This document shows, piece after piece, positions 1 to 8,242 of a stretch of 64,000 nucleotides of DNA; positions within the stretch are counted from its first letter, which is position 1; each line of letters opens with the position of its first letter. Origin of the DNA: Paenibacillus riograndensis SBR5 (GTDB taxonomy: Bacteria > Bacillota > Bacilli > Paenibacillales > Paenibacillaceae). A program made the translations under genes and the position numbers. Location: assembly GCF_000981585.1 (NCBI RefSeq), contig NZ_LN831776.1, positions 635,001 through 699,000 on the forward strand. Direction: 5' to 3'. Below the pieces are notes generated by a model. It did not search any database. It saw only the letters and a list, made by a program, of their open reading frames with translations, and was not told the origin of the DNA.

Positions 1-2
1 TT

Positions 3-1613
3 TTCCCTGAACGCAGACAGGAGCTGCTCTTCGGAGACGAGACCTATTCGTTCTATGACAGCCCGGCCTATGTGCTGCCGCGCAGTGAAAAATATGTGCT
101 GAGTGACGGCAAGGTCCGGCAATACGGCGCCCTGCTGGAGGATGAAGAGAAGCTGCACCGGCTGAAGCGGAAGGCTTCGGAGACGCACTGGCTCCGTACG
201 GAAGGCGGTCACGGAGACATCTACCGCACCAGTCTGTTCGTGAAGATGCTGTCTCTCACGCTGAACAAATTTGCTACGCTCGACCCGTATGGCATGGGCG
301 TGGAAATGGAGGGCAACAAGCCGGGCTGGAACGACGCCATGAACGGCCTGCCGGGGTTATTCGGTTCAGGTATGAGCGAGACGTTTGAGCTGAAGCGGAT
401 GATCGTCTTTCTTCTGGAGGTTCTGGAGAACAGCGGGAACGGGATTGAAGCTGTTGGTTCAGCCGCTAAACTTCCGGTCGAAATGTCTCTGCTGCTTGAG
501 CAGGTGCACAACGCCACAACCGCCATACTGGCCGGGGAGATTGCGCAGTTTGACTATTGGCACACCGTAGCATCCGCACGTGAATTCTACCGCGAACGTA
601 TACGTTTCGGCATCACCGGGGAAGAACAGCCGGTAGCCCTTACGGAGATTCGTGAGGCGCTTGGCCGGTTCCTGCGCAAGCTTGATATCGGTATCGGCCT
701 TGCTGTAGAAATGGGCGGGGGACTGGTTCCAACCTATTTCCGCTTTGAAGCGACGCGGTTTCAGGCGGTGACCGATGAGAACGGACAGCCGGTAATTAGC
801 GGCTATGGATTGCCCAAAGCGGTGGTGGAGGAGTTCGAAGCCTTTGCGCTGCCGCACTTCCTGGAAGGGCCGGCCCGCTGGCTGAAAACACTCGACAGCC
901 CAGGCGAGGCGCGGGATATCTATAACCGGATCAAGCAAACAGAACTGTATGATCCGGTCACGTCGATGTACCGCACTTCAGTCTCCCTGGACAAAGAATC
1001 CAATGAGATTGGGCGGATGCGGGCGTTCACGCCGGGCTGGCTGGAGCGGGAGTCGAACTTTTTGCATATGTCCTACAAATATCTGCTGGAGCTTCTGAAG
1101 GCGGGGCTTTATGAGGAATTCTACGGGGAGCTGAAAACCTCGCTCATCCCGTTCCTGGACCCGGCAGTCTATGGGCGAAGCACGCTGGAGAATTCCTCCT
1201 TCATCGCTACAGGCGGCAATCCGGACCCGGGGACACATGGAAGAGGTTTCGTCGCCAGACTTAGCGGTTCCACCGCAGAGTTCCTGAGCATGTGGCGGAC
1301 GATGATGGCCGGAAGCCATGTGTTCACGGTTATTGACGGAGAATTGGCCGTGTCCTTAGCACCGGCGCTCCCAGGCTGGCTGTTTGATCAGCAGGGAGAG
1401 GTGTCCTTCACCTTCCTGGGCCATACCAAGGTAACTTACCACAACCCCCGCCATCTGGACACCTTCGGTCAGGGAGGGGCGTTAATCCAGAGTCTGACGC
1501 TGGCCTACTGTGACGGCACCGTAAGCCGTATATCCGGAGCACTGCTGCGCGGTGCTGAGGCTGAGGCGCTGCGCCGGGGGGACATCGCCGAAATCCGGGC
1601 GGTGCTGGAATAG
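3..1613 (+). CDS. Glycoside phosphorylase-like protein, C-terminal part (GH94-related)
   Basis: The frame is open from the first bases of the window, so the gene begins upstream and only about 536 C-terminal residues are visible. The segment GNKPGWNDAMNGLPG resembles the catalytic Asp region (WND) of the alpha/alpha-barrel phosphorylases of GH94 and the related GH149/GH161 families, which phosphorolyse beta-glucosides. A C-terminal block with RSTLENSSF and HGRGFVARLSG follows. I cannot decide which family without the N-terminal part; GH161 beta-1,3-glucan phosphorylase is a reasonable alternative since it is known from Paenibacillus. The stop codon lies 28 bp from the end of the convergent next gene. 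A role in handling sugars taken up by the transporter at 4.4-8.2 kb is inference. Confidence 0.5.
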   Translation, partial: FPERRQELLFGDETYSFYDSPAYVLPRSEKYVLSDGKVRQYGALLEDEEKLHRLKRKASETHWLRTEGGHGDIYRTSLFVKMLSLTLNKFATLDPYGMGVEMEGNKPGWNDAMNGLPGLFGSGMSETFELKRMIVFLLEVLENSGNGIEAVGSAAKLPVEMSLLLEQVHNATTAILAGEIAQFDYWHTVASAREFYRERIRFGITGEEQPVALTEIREALGRFLRKLDIGIGLAVEMGGGLVPTYFRFEATRFQAVTDENGQPVISGYGLPKAVVEEFEAFALPHFLEGPARWLKTLDSPGEARDIYNRIKQTELYDPVTSMYRTSVSLDKESNEIGRMRAFTPGWLERESNFLHMSYKYLLELLKAGLYEEFYGELKTSLIPFLDPAVYGRSTLENSSFIATGGNPDPGTHGRGFVARLSGSTAEFLSMWRTMMAGSHVFTVIDGELAVSLAPALPGWLFDQQGEVSFTFLGHTKVTYHNPRHLDTFGQGGALIQSLTLAYCDGTVSRISGALLRGAEAEALRRGDIAEIRAVLE

Positions 1614-1641
1614 AAGTAATGCGGGAATGCTTAGTGGAATT

Positions 1642-3153
1642 TCACATCGTGTTCCCGCTCTCCTTCATTCTGTGCAGACGCAGATTATGCATCAGTACAA
1701 TCAGCTTGGCAGCCCCGATCACGAGTGAAAGAATACTCAGGACAAACGCGAGATGTCCAAGTCCGGGCAAAAAGGAGAACACCACACTCCATGGAGCAAA
1801 GGTATGACTAAAGCCGTATAAAACAGCAATTGGCAGCACTGCATTAAACAAAACCAGACAGAACGCGAACAGGATGATTCGCAGCGGGGTATGTCTAAAG
1901 CTTTTCTTGCGTTTAATCAGATTAAAAACCGATACTCCCAGCATAATCATCACTGCCGCACTAATCACATCAATCAGAATATAGGTGCCGGTAATGCTTC
2001 CCGCATCATCCACCGGCTCCCGTCCATGCATAATTGCAAGAATTCCGTCAGCAACCATGCCTAGCTTAAAGGCGCGGACCGCATAATCATGGGCATTCAT
2101 TAATACCACAACACCTATGTCCCCGTCCAGCTTCATATCGGCGTGAAAGCTTTCAACATCACCCGCATGCTGAACAACACCATGCACGATTTCCCAGCCC
2201 ATGCCATATTCACCGCCGGTGGCAGGGTCTTTTATGGCCGGCTGATGCATCTGTGCAACACTTTCCGTGGCAGCCACGCTGATATCGTGGAACTTTCCGC
2301 CATTGAGTTGAGCAACTAAATAATGGCTCATATCTTCTGCGCTTGAAATCAGATAAGCGGATGCGAGCATAGACGGGTTATCCGGCTGCTCAAAAGGGGC
2401 CATAAAACCAAAGATGGACTTGTATCCTGTGGCCAACCCGTGTTTTTTCGCCTCAGGTGTAGATGTATAGCTGTTCTTCATGTCCAGAGGAGAATACACG
2501 TGGTCCTGTATATATTCTGCATAAGACTCGCCGGAAACGGCCTGGATAATTCCGCCCAGTAAATCGTAATTTGCATTAGAATATTGATACTGGGAGCCAA
2601 CCGGCTCGGTTAAGGGTGTGTTTTTTAGCCCATGTATGAGTTCATCAATAGTAGATGCCGTGTTGGTAAAAGCTGTCCGGCCATGAAAAGTGGATATTCC
2701 GCTGCTATGATTCAACAAATGCCGGACCAGAATGGTTTTGGACGCGTCCTTGTCTTCAAGCTCAAATTCCGGCAAATAACGCTGCACCGGTGCATTCAGA
2801 TCAATCTTTCCTTGCTCAACCAGCTGCATGATGGCCAGCGCCGTAAACGATTTGGAGCTGGAGCCCAGAATAAAGGGCGTTTGCGGTGTAACAGGCTGTC
2901 CATCCGGACCTGAATGTCCATATCCCTGGGTGTAAATGATCTGGTCTCCCTTCACAATGCCGACCGCCATGCCGGGAAAATCCAGCTTCTCCAGCATCGA
3001 TTCAACAAAAGTATCAATCCGGGCCGTGTCTACAGCATGTGGAGCTGCTTCCGCATGGGCCGTCCCCGGTTGCAGCAAGGGCAGTACGCTGCCTGCGACC
3101 ATCAACAGTATGATCATTAGGGTTTGAATTTTAGTGCAAGTAGTTCCTTTCAT
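1642..3153 (-). CDS. Beta-lactamase-fold serine hydrolase with C-terminal membrane segments
   Basis: The 503-residue product has an N-terminal hydrophobic signal segment (about residues 10-33), then a class C beta-lactamase/DD-peptidase-like domain. The SxxK motif is at about residues 98-101 (SSSK), the second motif is YSN (in YQYSNANYD), and the third is HAG (VQHAGD), all consistent with PF00144. After about residue 385 there are four hydrophobic stretches, so the C terminus is membrane-embedded. Such proteins act as cell-envelope peptidases or esterases on the outer face of the membrane; most are not true resistance enzymes. It converges with the upstream phosphorylase-like gene, and the 3' end contains a hairpin (GCGGGAA/TTCCCGC, 1621-1658) that may serve as shared terminator. 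Substrate unknown. Confidence 0.85.
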   Translation of the reverse strand: MKGTTCTKIQTLMIILLMVAGSVLPLLQPGTAHAEAAPHAVDTARIDTFVESMLEKLDFPGMAVGIVKGDQIIYTQGYGHSGPDGQPVTPQTPFILGSSSKSFTALAIMQLVEQGKIDLNAPVQRYLPEFELEDKDASKTILVRHLLNHSSGISTFHGRTAFTNTASTIDELIHGLKNTPLTEPVGSQYQYSNANYDLLGGIIQAVSGESYAEYIQDHVYSPLDMKNSYTSTPEAKKHGLATGYKSIFGFMAPFEQPDNPSMLASAYLISSAEDMSHYLVAQLNGGKFHDISVAATESVAQMHQPAIKDPATGGEYGMGWEIVHGVVQHAGDVESFHADMKLDGDIGVVVLMNAHDYAVRAFKLGMVADGILAIMHGREPVDDAGSITGTYILIDVISAAVMIMLGVSVFNLIKRKKSFRHTPLRIILFAFCLVLFNAVLPIAVLYGFSHTFAPWSVVFSFLPGLGHLAFVLSILSLVIGAAKLIVLMHNLRLHRMKESGNTM

Positions 3154-3286
3154 TTCTCTTTACCTCTTCTCCTGATCTTGTCTCTTTTTTGGTTTGACGT
3201 ATGAATCAAAGATATCCCTTCAATCTTTCAGCTGTCTTTCGTGAATCTTAAATTAATCTTACATGTACCTCTATATGCAATTTCCG

Positions 3287-3309
3287 AGCCACCCGTTTGA
3301 CGGGTGGCT
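3287..3309. other. Strong hairpin upstream of the serine hydrolase gene
   Basis: AGCCACCCGT and ACGGGTGGCT pair in a 10-bp stem with a 3-nt loop. No T-run follows on either strand, so it is not a clear terminator. It lies about 130 bp upstream of the minus-strand hydrolase gene and just outside the structured repeat starting at 3333. Confidence 0.5.
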
Positions 3310-3332
3310 TGAATTCTTGTATGTACTCAGAG

Positions 3333-3550
3333 CTATATAGAGTGAACTTGAAAAACTAACAAAAGGGAAAAGGGATGGAGGGGAAGTTTGGAACTGTAGG
3401 AGCGGTAGCGTCCGCCTTTGTCTGCGGATTTCTACCGCGAACAACGGTAACAATCAAGAAATCTGCAGACAACAGCGGCCGGAAGTCCAAACATTCTCCG
3501 GAGTCCCGACGAAGTCCCTAATGTTAATATCTTAAGTTCACTCTATATAG
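3333..3550. repeat. Structured intergenic element with 17-bp terminal inverted repeats, copy 1
   Basis: A 218-bp MITE-like unit. The left end CTATATAGAGTGAACTT (3333-3349) is repeated exactly in inverted orientation at 3534-3550. Inside, an imperfect hairpin core runs from GTTTGGAACTG (from 3385) to AGTCCAAAC (to about 3493). The core has an outer stem (CTTTGTCTGCGGATTTC pairing with GAAATCTGCAGACAACAG) and an inner stem (ACCG/CGGT). No reading frame of note and no transposase. A second copy at 4110-4310 keeps the core but changes paired bases together. Confidence 0.75.
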
Positions 3551-3733
3551 GTGGAAAAAGGGAGCTTAATTTGTGCGTTTATAAGGTTTTTGGGCATTTA
3601 GGTGGAAAAAGTATGCTTAATTTGCTCTATTTATTCATTTTTTTGTTTTGGGGCTTGGATTAAGTCTACTTTTTCCCACATAAGATGAGCTGGAAGCTGA
3701 ATCTGACGAATTAGTGATCCTTTTTCCACTTAG
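3549..3733. repeat. Four-palindrome array, family A, locus 1
   Basis: Two forward modules of the type GTGGAAAAAGGGAGCTTAAT (3551, 3602; 51 bp apart) are followed by two reverse modules ending CTTTTTCCCAC (3677) and CTTTTTCCAC (3727; 50 bp apart). Each module is an imperfect palindrome, ideally AAGTG...(C)ACTT, about 25 bp long. The array abuts the right end of the structured element at 3550. Same order and spacing occur at five other gaps in the window. Confidence 0.75.
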
Positions 3734-3830
3734 GAAGACGCGCGGGTCAGGACCAGAACCGCTGCGGGAGGGTCAAGATGAGAAGACCAAGATGAGCGCG
3801 CGTGGTATCTGCCGAAAAGCCACACTCAAT

Positions 3831-3975
3831 TGGGCTACCGAAGTACTAGATTCACTGAAGTTTCGGAGCTACCTAAGTTGCCGGAGCCACCGAAGCTGTT
3901 GAAGCTAGGCTGTTAGAGTTACCGAGGTACTGGAGCTACCGAAGTTACTGAAACCATGGAAGCTATAGAAGCCAC
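3831..3975. repeat. Degenerate short tandem repeat
   Basis: About a dozen decayed copies of a GGAGCTACCGAAGTTACTG-like unit, with shorter variants (CTACCGAAG, CACTGAAG, CACCGAAG), give this stretch a repetitive look on the plus strand. The unit length is not constant (roughly 9-20 bp), consistent with slippage and decay. Short frames through it give low-complexity translations and no recognisable protein, so I read it as non-coding. Confidence 0.5.
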
Positions 3976-4048
3976 CGAGCATAGGTGGCAATCAAACCCA
4001 TTGAAGCCAGGCAAAGCGAGGTGGATTCAGCAGTATGGGTCCAGTAAA

Positions 4049-4086
4049 GGCAAGGGGAGGCTGCACAGCCCTCCCCTTGCCTTTTT
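4049..4086 (+). terminator. Strong intrinsic terminator without an upstream gene
   Basis: GGCAAGGGGAGG (4049-4060) pairs perfectly with CCTCCCCTTGCC (4070-4081), followed by TTTTTG. On the plus strand the nearest upstream gene ends at 1613, so the terminator must close an unannotated transcript, be a remnant, or act on antisense transcription. Transcription through the degenerate repeat at 3.8-4.0 kb is one possibility. Confidence 0.75.
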
Positions 4087-4109
4087 GCTCCCGCCTGATT
4101 TTCTATATC

Positions 4110-4310
4110 ATTTGAACTTTGAAACCGGATTAAGGGTGAAGCAGCGGAGGGGAAGTTTGGAACTGTAGGAGCGGCAGCGTTCGCCTTTGTATCCGGATTT
4201 CATCCGCTAAAGCGGTATAAATCAAGAAATCTGGATACAACAGCGACCGGAAGTCCAAACATTCCCCGCAGTTGCGCTCTTGCCCTTAATCAAAGCTTTC
4301 ACCTTCAAAT
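4110..4310. repeat. Structured intergenic element, copy 2
   Basis: The core from about 4153 (GTTTGGAACTGTAGGAGCGG) to about 4260 (GGAAGTCCAAAC) matches copy 1 closely. The ends are a different inverted repeat: ATTTGAA...GGATTAAGGG on the left and CCCTTAATC...TTCAAAT on the right. In the core stems the paired bases differ from copy 1 in a compensatory way (CTGC with GCAG in copy 1; ATCC with GGAT here), indicating selection or constraint on pairing. Confidence 0.7.
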
Positions 4311-4395
4311 CCTATAGCCGAAAAATCAGCCCCCAAATACGAAATCTCAGCCCTTACACCCCCGACTGAAAGCCTATACAATAAACACATAGAGC

Positions 4396-4409
4396 TGTAA
4401 GCGCTTCAA
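4396..4409 (+). promoter_or_regulatory. Candidate CcpA cre site in front of the first sugar-uptake locus
   Basis: TGTAAGCGCTTCAA fits the cre consensus TGWAARCGYTTWCW at nearly every position. It lies 32 bp before the permease start at 4441, downstream of a likely promoter region (CTATACAAT near 4374), where CcpA binding would block transcription in the presence of preferred sugars. Regulation by carbon catabolite repression is an inference from the motif. Confidence 0.65.
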
Positions 4410-4440
4410 AGCAAAAACAGAGATAGATTCTGGAGGCCAT

Positions 4441-5433
4441 ATGATGGAGAACAAAAGCAGCACCGAAGCAAATCCGGCGATGAAACCGCTTCTTTCGCCA
4501 AAAATCGAAACCGGTCCAGGTCCAAAAAGCCCGCTGTGGAGGCGGCTTCTGGCCCAGCGGCATTTACAGACGATGGCCCTGCTCGGCGTGGTCTGGATGA
4601 TCATTTTCAACTATATTCCGATGTATGGGCTGATTATTTCTTTCAAAGAGTACAACATCGTAAGATCCATTGCCGAAGCGCCGTGGGTGGGGCTGGAGCA
4701 TTTCAGGGAGTTCCTGGATGACGAGGATTTGGTCAATGTTATCAAGAATACGCTGGGCATCAGCTTAATCAAGCTGTTGATCGGATTTCCGCTGCCGATT
4801 ATTTTCGCCCTTTTTCTGAACGAGATCCGTTCCTTAAGGTACAAGAAAGCGATCCAGACGATCTCATATCTGCCGCATTTCCTCTCGTGGGTAGTGCTGG
4901 GCGGAATTCTCGCCACCTGGCTGGCGGATGTGGGGATTGTGAACAATATTCTGCTGTCGCTCCATCTGATCGATCAGCCGATTACGTATCTCGCCGAGCC
5001 CAGCTATTTCTGGACGATCATTATATCCTCCGATATCTGGAAGGAGCTTGGCTGGTCCGCAATTATCTACCTGGCAGCGATCTCCGGGGTTTCCCCCGAA
5101 ATGTATGAGGCCGCGACCATCGACGGAGCCGGACGTTTTCAGAAAATGTGGTTTGTCACCCTGCCGGCGATTAAATCGACAATCAGCATCCTGTTCATTC
5201 TGGCAGTCAGCGGTGTGCTGAACTCCAACTTTGACCAGATTCTGGTCCTGCGCAACTCCCTTAACGACAGCGCCAGCAACGTAATCGACTATTACATCTA
5301 CTATACAGGTATTGTCTCGAACCGCTTCTCCTACTCTGCGGCGGTCACTCTGATCAAGGCGGTCATTGCACTGATTCTGCTGCTGATTGCCAATCAGGTA
5401 TCCAAAAAAATCAACGATACGTCGCTGTTCTAG
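4441..5433 (+). CDS. Sugar ABC transporter permease, LplB family
   Basis: The 330-residue protein has a basic, Pro-rich cytoplasmic N terminus and about six membrane helices. The permease EAA-like loop is near residues 220-240 (YEAATIDGAGRFQKMWFVTLP), which contacts the ATPase. The motif FNYIPMYGLIISFK at the first helix is typical of LplB-type permeases for complex oligosaccharides. It is the first gene of the set permease-permease-binding protein; no ATPase gene is present, as usual for this family, which generally shares a MsmX-type ATPase encoded elsewhere. Start ATG at 4441 follows GGAGGCCAT closely. Substrate cannot be read from sequence; a polysaccharide-derived oligomer is likely. Confidence 0.9.
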   Translation: MMENKSSTEANPAMKPLLSPKIETGPGPKSPLWRRLLAQRHLQTMALLGVVWMIIFNYIPMYGLIISFKEYNIVRSIAEAPWVGLEHFREFLDDEDLVNVIKNTLGISLIKLLIGFPLPIIFALFLNEIRSLRYKKAIQTISYLPHFLSWVVLGGILATWLADVGIVNNILLSLHLIDQPITYLAEPSYFWTIIISSDIWKELGWSAIIYLAAISGVSPEMYEAATIDGAGRFQKMWFVTLPAIKSTISILFILAVSGVLNSNFDQILVLRNSLNDSASNVIDYYIYYTGIVSNRFSYSAAVTLIKAVIALILLLIANQVSKKINDTSLF

Positions 5434-5449
5434 ACAAGGAGGACTTAAC

Positions 5450-6340
5450 ATGTTTGCTCTCAAACGCAAGACGAAGGGCGAGGCCCTGTTCGATATCGCC
5501 AATAATCTGATTATGCTGTGTGTCTGTTTCCTGACGCTCTACCCGATCTGGTACGTGCTGGTCAATGCCTTCAATGACGGAAATGACGCCATGCAGGGCG
5601 GGATATACTGGTGGCCGCGCGTGTTCAGCCTGAAGAATTTCGATGCGGTGTTCGCAAGCCCCGGCATCATGCAGGCCATGGGAGTTACCGTAGCCAAGAC
5701 GGTGCTGGGGGTATTCGTGCATGTGTTCTTCACGGCGATGGTGGCTTATGCGCTCTCACGCAAAGGGCTGATCGGCGGCAAGTTCTATATCCTGCTTGGC
5801 ACGATTACCTTATTCTTCAACGGTGGACTGATCCCGACCTTTCTGCTGAACAGGGATCTGCATCTGCTGGATAACTTCCTGGTCTATATTATTCCGGTAA
5901 TGTTCAGCTTCTTCGATCTTATTATCTTCATGACCTTCTTCCGGGAGATTCCCGAGGGGCTGGAGGAGGCCGCGCGGATTGACGGAGCGAATGACTGGTC
6001 CATCTTCCTCCGGGTTGTGCTTCCGGTATCCATGCCGGTTATTGCTACCATTGCCCTCTTTCATGGGGTGTATCAGTGGAATGATTATTTTGCCGGCATT
6101 ATCTACGTCAACAATCCCGATCTGCAGCCGATTCAGACCTATCTGTTCCGGGTGGTGGCCCAGTCCAGCTCCAATCAGATGATGGTGGCCGTCCAGGGCA
6201 GCAGTCTTACCAAAAGCGTGACCTCGCAGTCCATCAAACTGGCGACGATGGTGGTCACCACGCTCCCGATTGTGTTCGTCTATCCGTTCCTGCAGCGCTA
6301 TTTCGTGAAAGGCATGATGATAGGCTCAATCAAGGGCTGA
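5450..6340 (+). CDS. Sugar ABC transporter permease, YtcP/LplC family
   Basis: The 296-residue partner permease has six predicted helices and the loop LEEAARIDGANDWSIFLRVVLP typical of the MalG/LplC side. The ATG at 5450 is chosen because AAGGAGG sits 8 bp ahead; the frame is open further upstream into the previous gene but without a good ribosome site. Only 16 bp separate it from the LplB-type gene, so the two are co-transcribed and together form the membrane channel of the importer. Confidence 0.92.
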   Translation: MFALKRKTKGEALFDIANNLIMLCVCFLTLYPIWYVLVNAFNDGNDAMQGGIYWWPRVFSLKNFDAVFASPGIMQAMGVTVAKTVLGVFVHVFFTAMVAYALSRKGLIGGKFYILLGTITLFFNGGLIPTFLLNRDLHLLDNFLVYIIPVMFSFFDLIIFMTFFREIPEGLEEAARIDGANDWSIFLRVVLPVSMPVIATIALFHGVYQWNDYFAGIIYVNNPDLQPIQTYLFRVVAQSSSNQMMVAVQGSSLTKSVTSQSIKLATMVVTTLPIVFVYPFLQRYFVKGMMIGSIKG

Positions 6341-6462
6341 GGTTAGGTCTTGGAGCAAACGAAGGTACAACCAGGTAACTCCTCCGGCGCCCGGACACAT
6401 GCGGGTGACGGAGTTGAGCTTATAATTAATTTACTACAATCTTAGAAAAGGGGTAAATAAGC

Positions 6463-8160
6463 ATGGGCATGAAACGCAAGCCAAAAGCAATGGTGCTGCT
6501 GCTCTTGGGGCTGATGCTGGCATTCTCGGCAACGGGCTGTTCAAGCGGCAATAATGCCGGAAACAATGGCAAGGATAACACGGGAGGCGCAACCAATGCG
6601 GCTGAGGCTACCAAAGCACCGGCAGACCCGACAGCGTCAGCGGTCTCGGCGGATGAGCCGGGCTGGAAAAGCGATACCTCACCGATTACGTTCGACTGGT
6701 ATCTGAATTTTGCCTGGTTTCCGAATAAATGGGGTGTAGATCCTACCTCCCAATATATAACGAAAAAGACCGGTGTGAATATCAACTTTATCGTTCCCGC
6801 AGGGAATGAGAATGAGAAGCTCAACACGCTGATTGCTTCCGGCAAGCTGCCTGACTTCATTACGCTGGGCTTCTGGGAAGACGCGATCAAGAAGATGATC
6901 GAAGGCGAGCTGGTCCTGCCGCTGAACAAACTGGCTGAAGAATATGATCCTTACTTCTTCAAGGTGTCGGATGCCGACAAGCTGGGCTGGTATACGCAGC
7001 CGGACGGCAATGTATACGGTTACCCGAACTCCTCTTCCTCACCTGCCGATTATAAAAAATATGGCGATAACTATGTCTCCAACCAGACCTTTGTGGTCCG
7101 CAAGGATATTTACGAAGCGATTGGAAGTCCGGATATGCGCACACCAGAGGGTTTCCTGAACGCGCTGAAAATGGCGAAAGAGAAATACCCTGAGATCAAC
7201 GGCCAGCCGATTATTCCGCTCGGTCTGCATGAGTTCACTGAGAACGGCAACGACTCGCTGGAAGGCTACATTCAGAATTTCCTGAACATTCCTTGGGAAA
7301 AGGACGGCAAAGTGTATGACCGCGAAACCGATCCTGAATATGTACGCTGGATGAAAACGCTCCGCCAGGCCAACCAGGACGGACTGCTGGCCAAGGATAT
7401 CTTTATCGACAAACGTGCTCAAATGGAAGAAAAGATTGCGCAAGGCCGTTATTTCGCCATGCTCTATCAGCGGACGGACTTTGCTTCCCAGCTCGGTACT
7501 ATTTTCCAAAAGAACCCTGAACAAACCTATATCGCTATAGACGGACCTGCGAATACCAAGCTGGACCCTCCGGCGCTGAACGGCCCGAGCATCGCCGGCT
7601 GGACCGTAACCCTGATCTCCAAGGATGTTAAGGACAAAGCCCGTGCCATTAAATTCCTCAGCTACCTAAACAGTGAAGAAGGCAATAAGGATCTTTACCT
7701 GGGCGAAAAAGGGGTCAGCTATGATACAATTGACGGCAAAGACCAGTTTCTTCCCGAAGCCTTTGATCTGATGAACAAGGACCGCTCGGCATTTGATAAG
7801 AAATACGGTTCGGCCTTCACGTTCTGGATGCTGCAAAATACGAATATCACCGACCAATGGGCGCCGAAGTCCGTTGAGCCGTTCAAACAGCTGGAAGACT
7901 GGACCCGCGGTAAAACTAAAAACACTTCAGAATTCCAGCAAATTGATCCTACAGGCAACTCGCCTGAAGGCATAATTGCCACCAAGCTCAAAAACCTGCG
8001 CGGTAAAACGCTGCCGAAGCTGCTGATGGCGTCCTCCGATGCCGAGTTCGATAAGCTCTGGAGCGACTATCTGGCGAAGAAGGAAAAGGAAGGCCAGGCG
8101 ACCTTCGACGCTTACCGCCAGACGAAATATGAAGAGAACAAAAAGAAACTCGGAATGTAA
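6463..8160 (+). CDS. Extracellular sugar-binding lipoprotein of the first ABC importer
   Basis: The 565-residue precursor has a type II signal peptide with lipobox ATGC; Cys26 would be lipidated, followed by a Ser/Gly/Asn/Thr-rich linker to about residue 65. The rest is a large family 1-type solute-binding domain (LplA-like). It lies 122 bp behind the permeases in the same direction with its own ribosome site (AAAAGGGG). It should capture the oligosaccharide outside the cell and hand it to the two permeases. The aromatic-rich stretches (FDWYLNFAWF, WAPKS) suit sugar stacking. Substrate unknown. Confidence 0.9.
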   Translation: MGMKRKPKAMVLLLLGLMLAFSATGCSSGNNAGNNGKDNTGGATNAAEATKAPADPTASAVSADEPGWKSDTSPITFDWYLNFAWFPNKWGVDPTSQYITKKTGVNINFIVPAGNENEKLNTLIASGKLPDFITLGFWEDAIKKMIEGELVLPLNKLAEEYDPYFFKVSDADKLGWYTQPDGNVYGYPNSSSSPADYKKYGDNYVSNQTFVVRKDIYEAIGSPDMRTPEGFLNALKMAKEKYPEINGQPIIPLGLHEFTENGNDSLEGYIQNFLNIPWEKDGKVYDRETDPEYVRWMKTLRQANQDGLLAKDIFIDKRAQMEEKIAQGRYFAMLYQRTDFASQLGTIFQKNPEQTYIAIDGPANTKLDPPALNGPSIAGWTVTLISKDVKDKARAIKFLSYLNSEEGNKDLYLGEKGVSYDTIDGKDQFLPEAFDLMNKDRSAFDKKYGSAFTFWMLQNTNITDQWAPKSVEPFKQLEDWTRGKTKNTSEFQQIDPTGNSPEGIIATKLKNLRGKTLPKLLMASSDAEFDKLWSDYLAKKEKEGQATFDAYRQTKYEENKKKLGM

Positions 8161-8179
8161 CTTCTATACAGATGCCCAA

Positions 8180-8214
8180 TTGCCCGCTGACCGCGGGCTT
8201 TTGGGTTATTTTCT
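8180..8214 (+). terminator. Intrinsic terminator behind the first binding-protein gene
   Basis: GCCCGC (8182-8187) pairs with GCGGGC (8193-8198), with T-rich sequence behind (TTTTGGGTTATTTTC). It separates the transport genes from the two-component genes that start at 8243; partial read-through is possible because they share direction. Confidence 0.65.
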
Positions 8215-8242
8215 TCAAATATAAGGATGTACGTCGGGTGAG

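Noticed and set aside
3333..3550. Insertion sequence
   Set aside because: Terminal inverted repeats are present, but the unit is only 218 bp and has no transposase frame or clear target duplication; called a MITE-like structured element instead.
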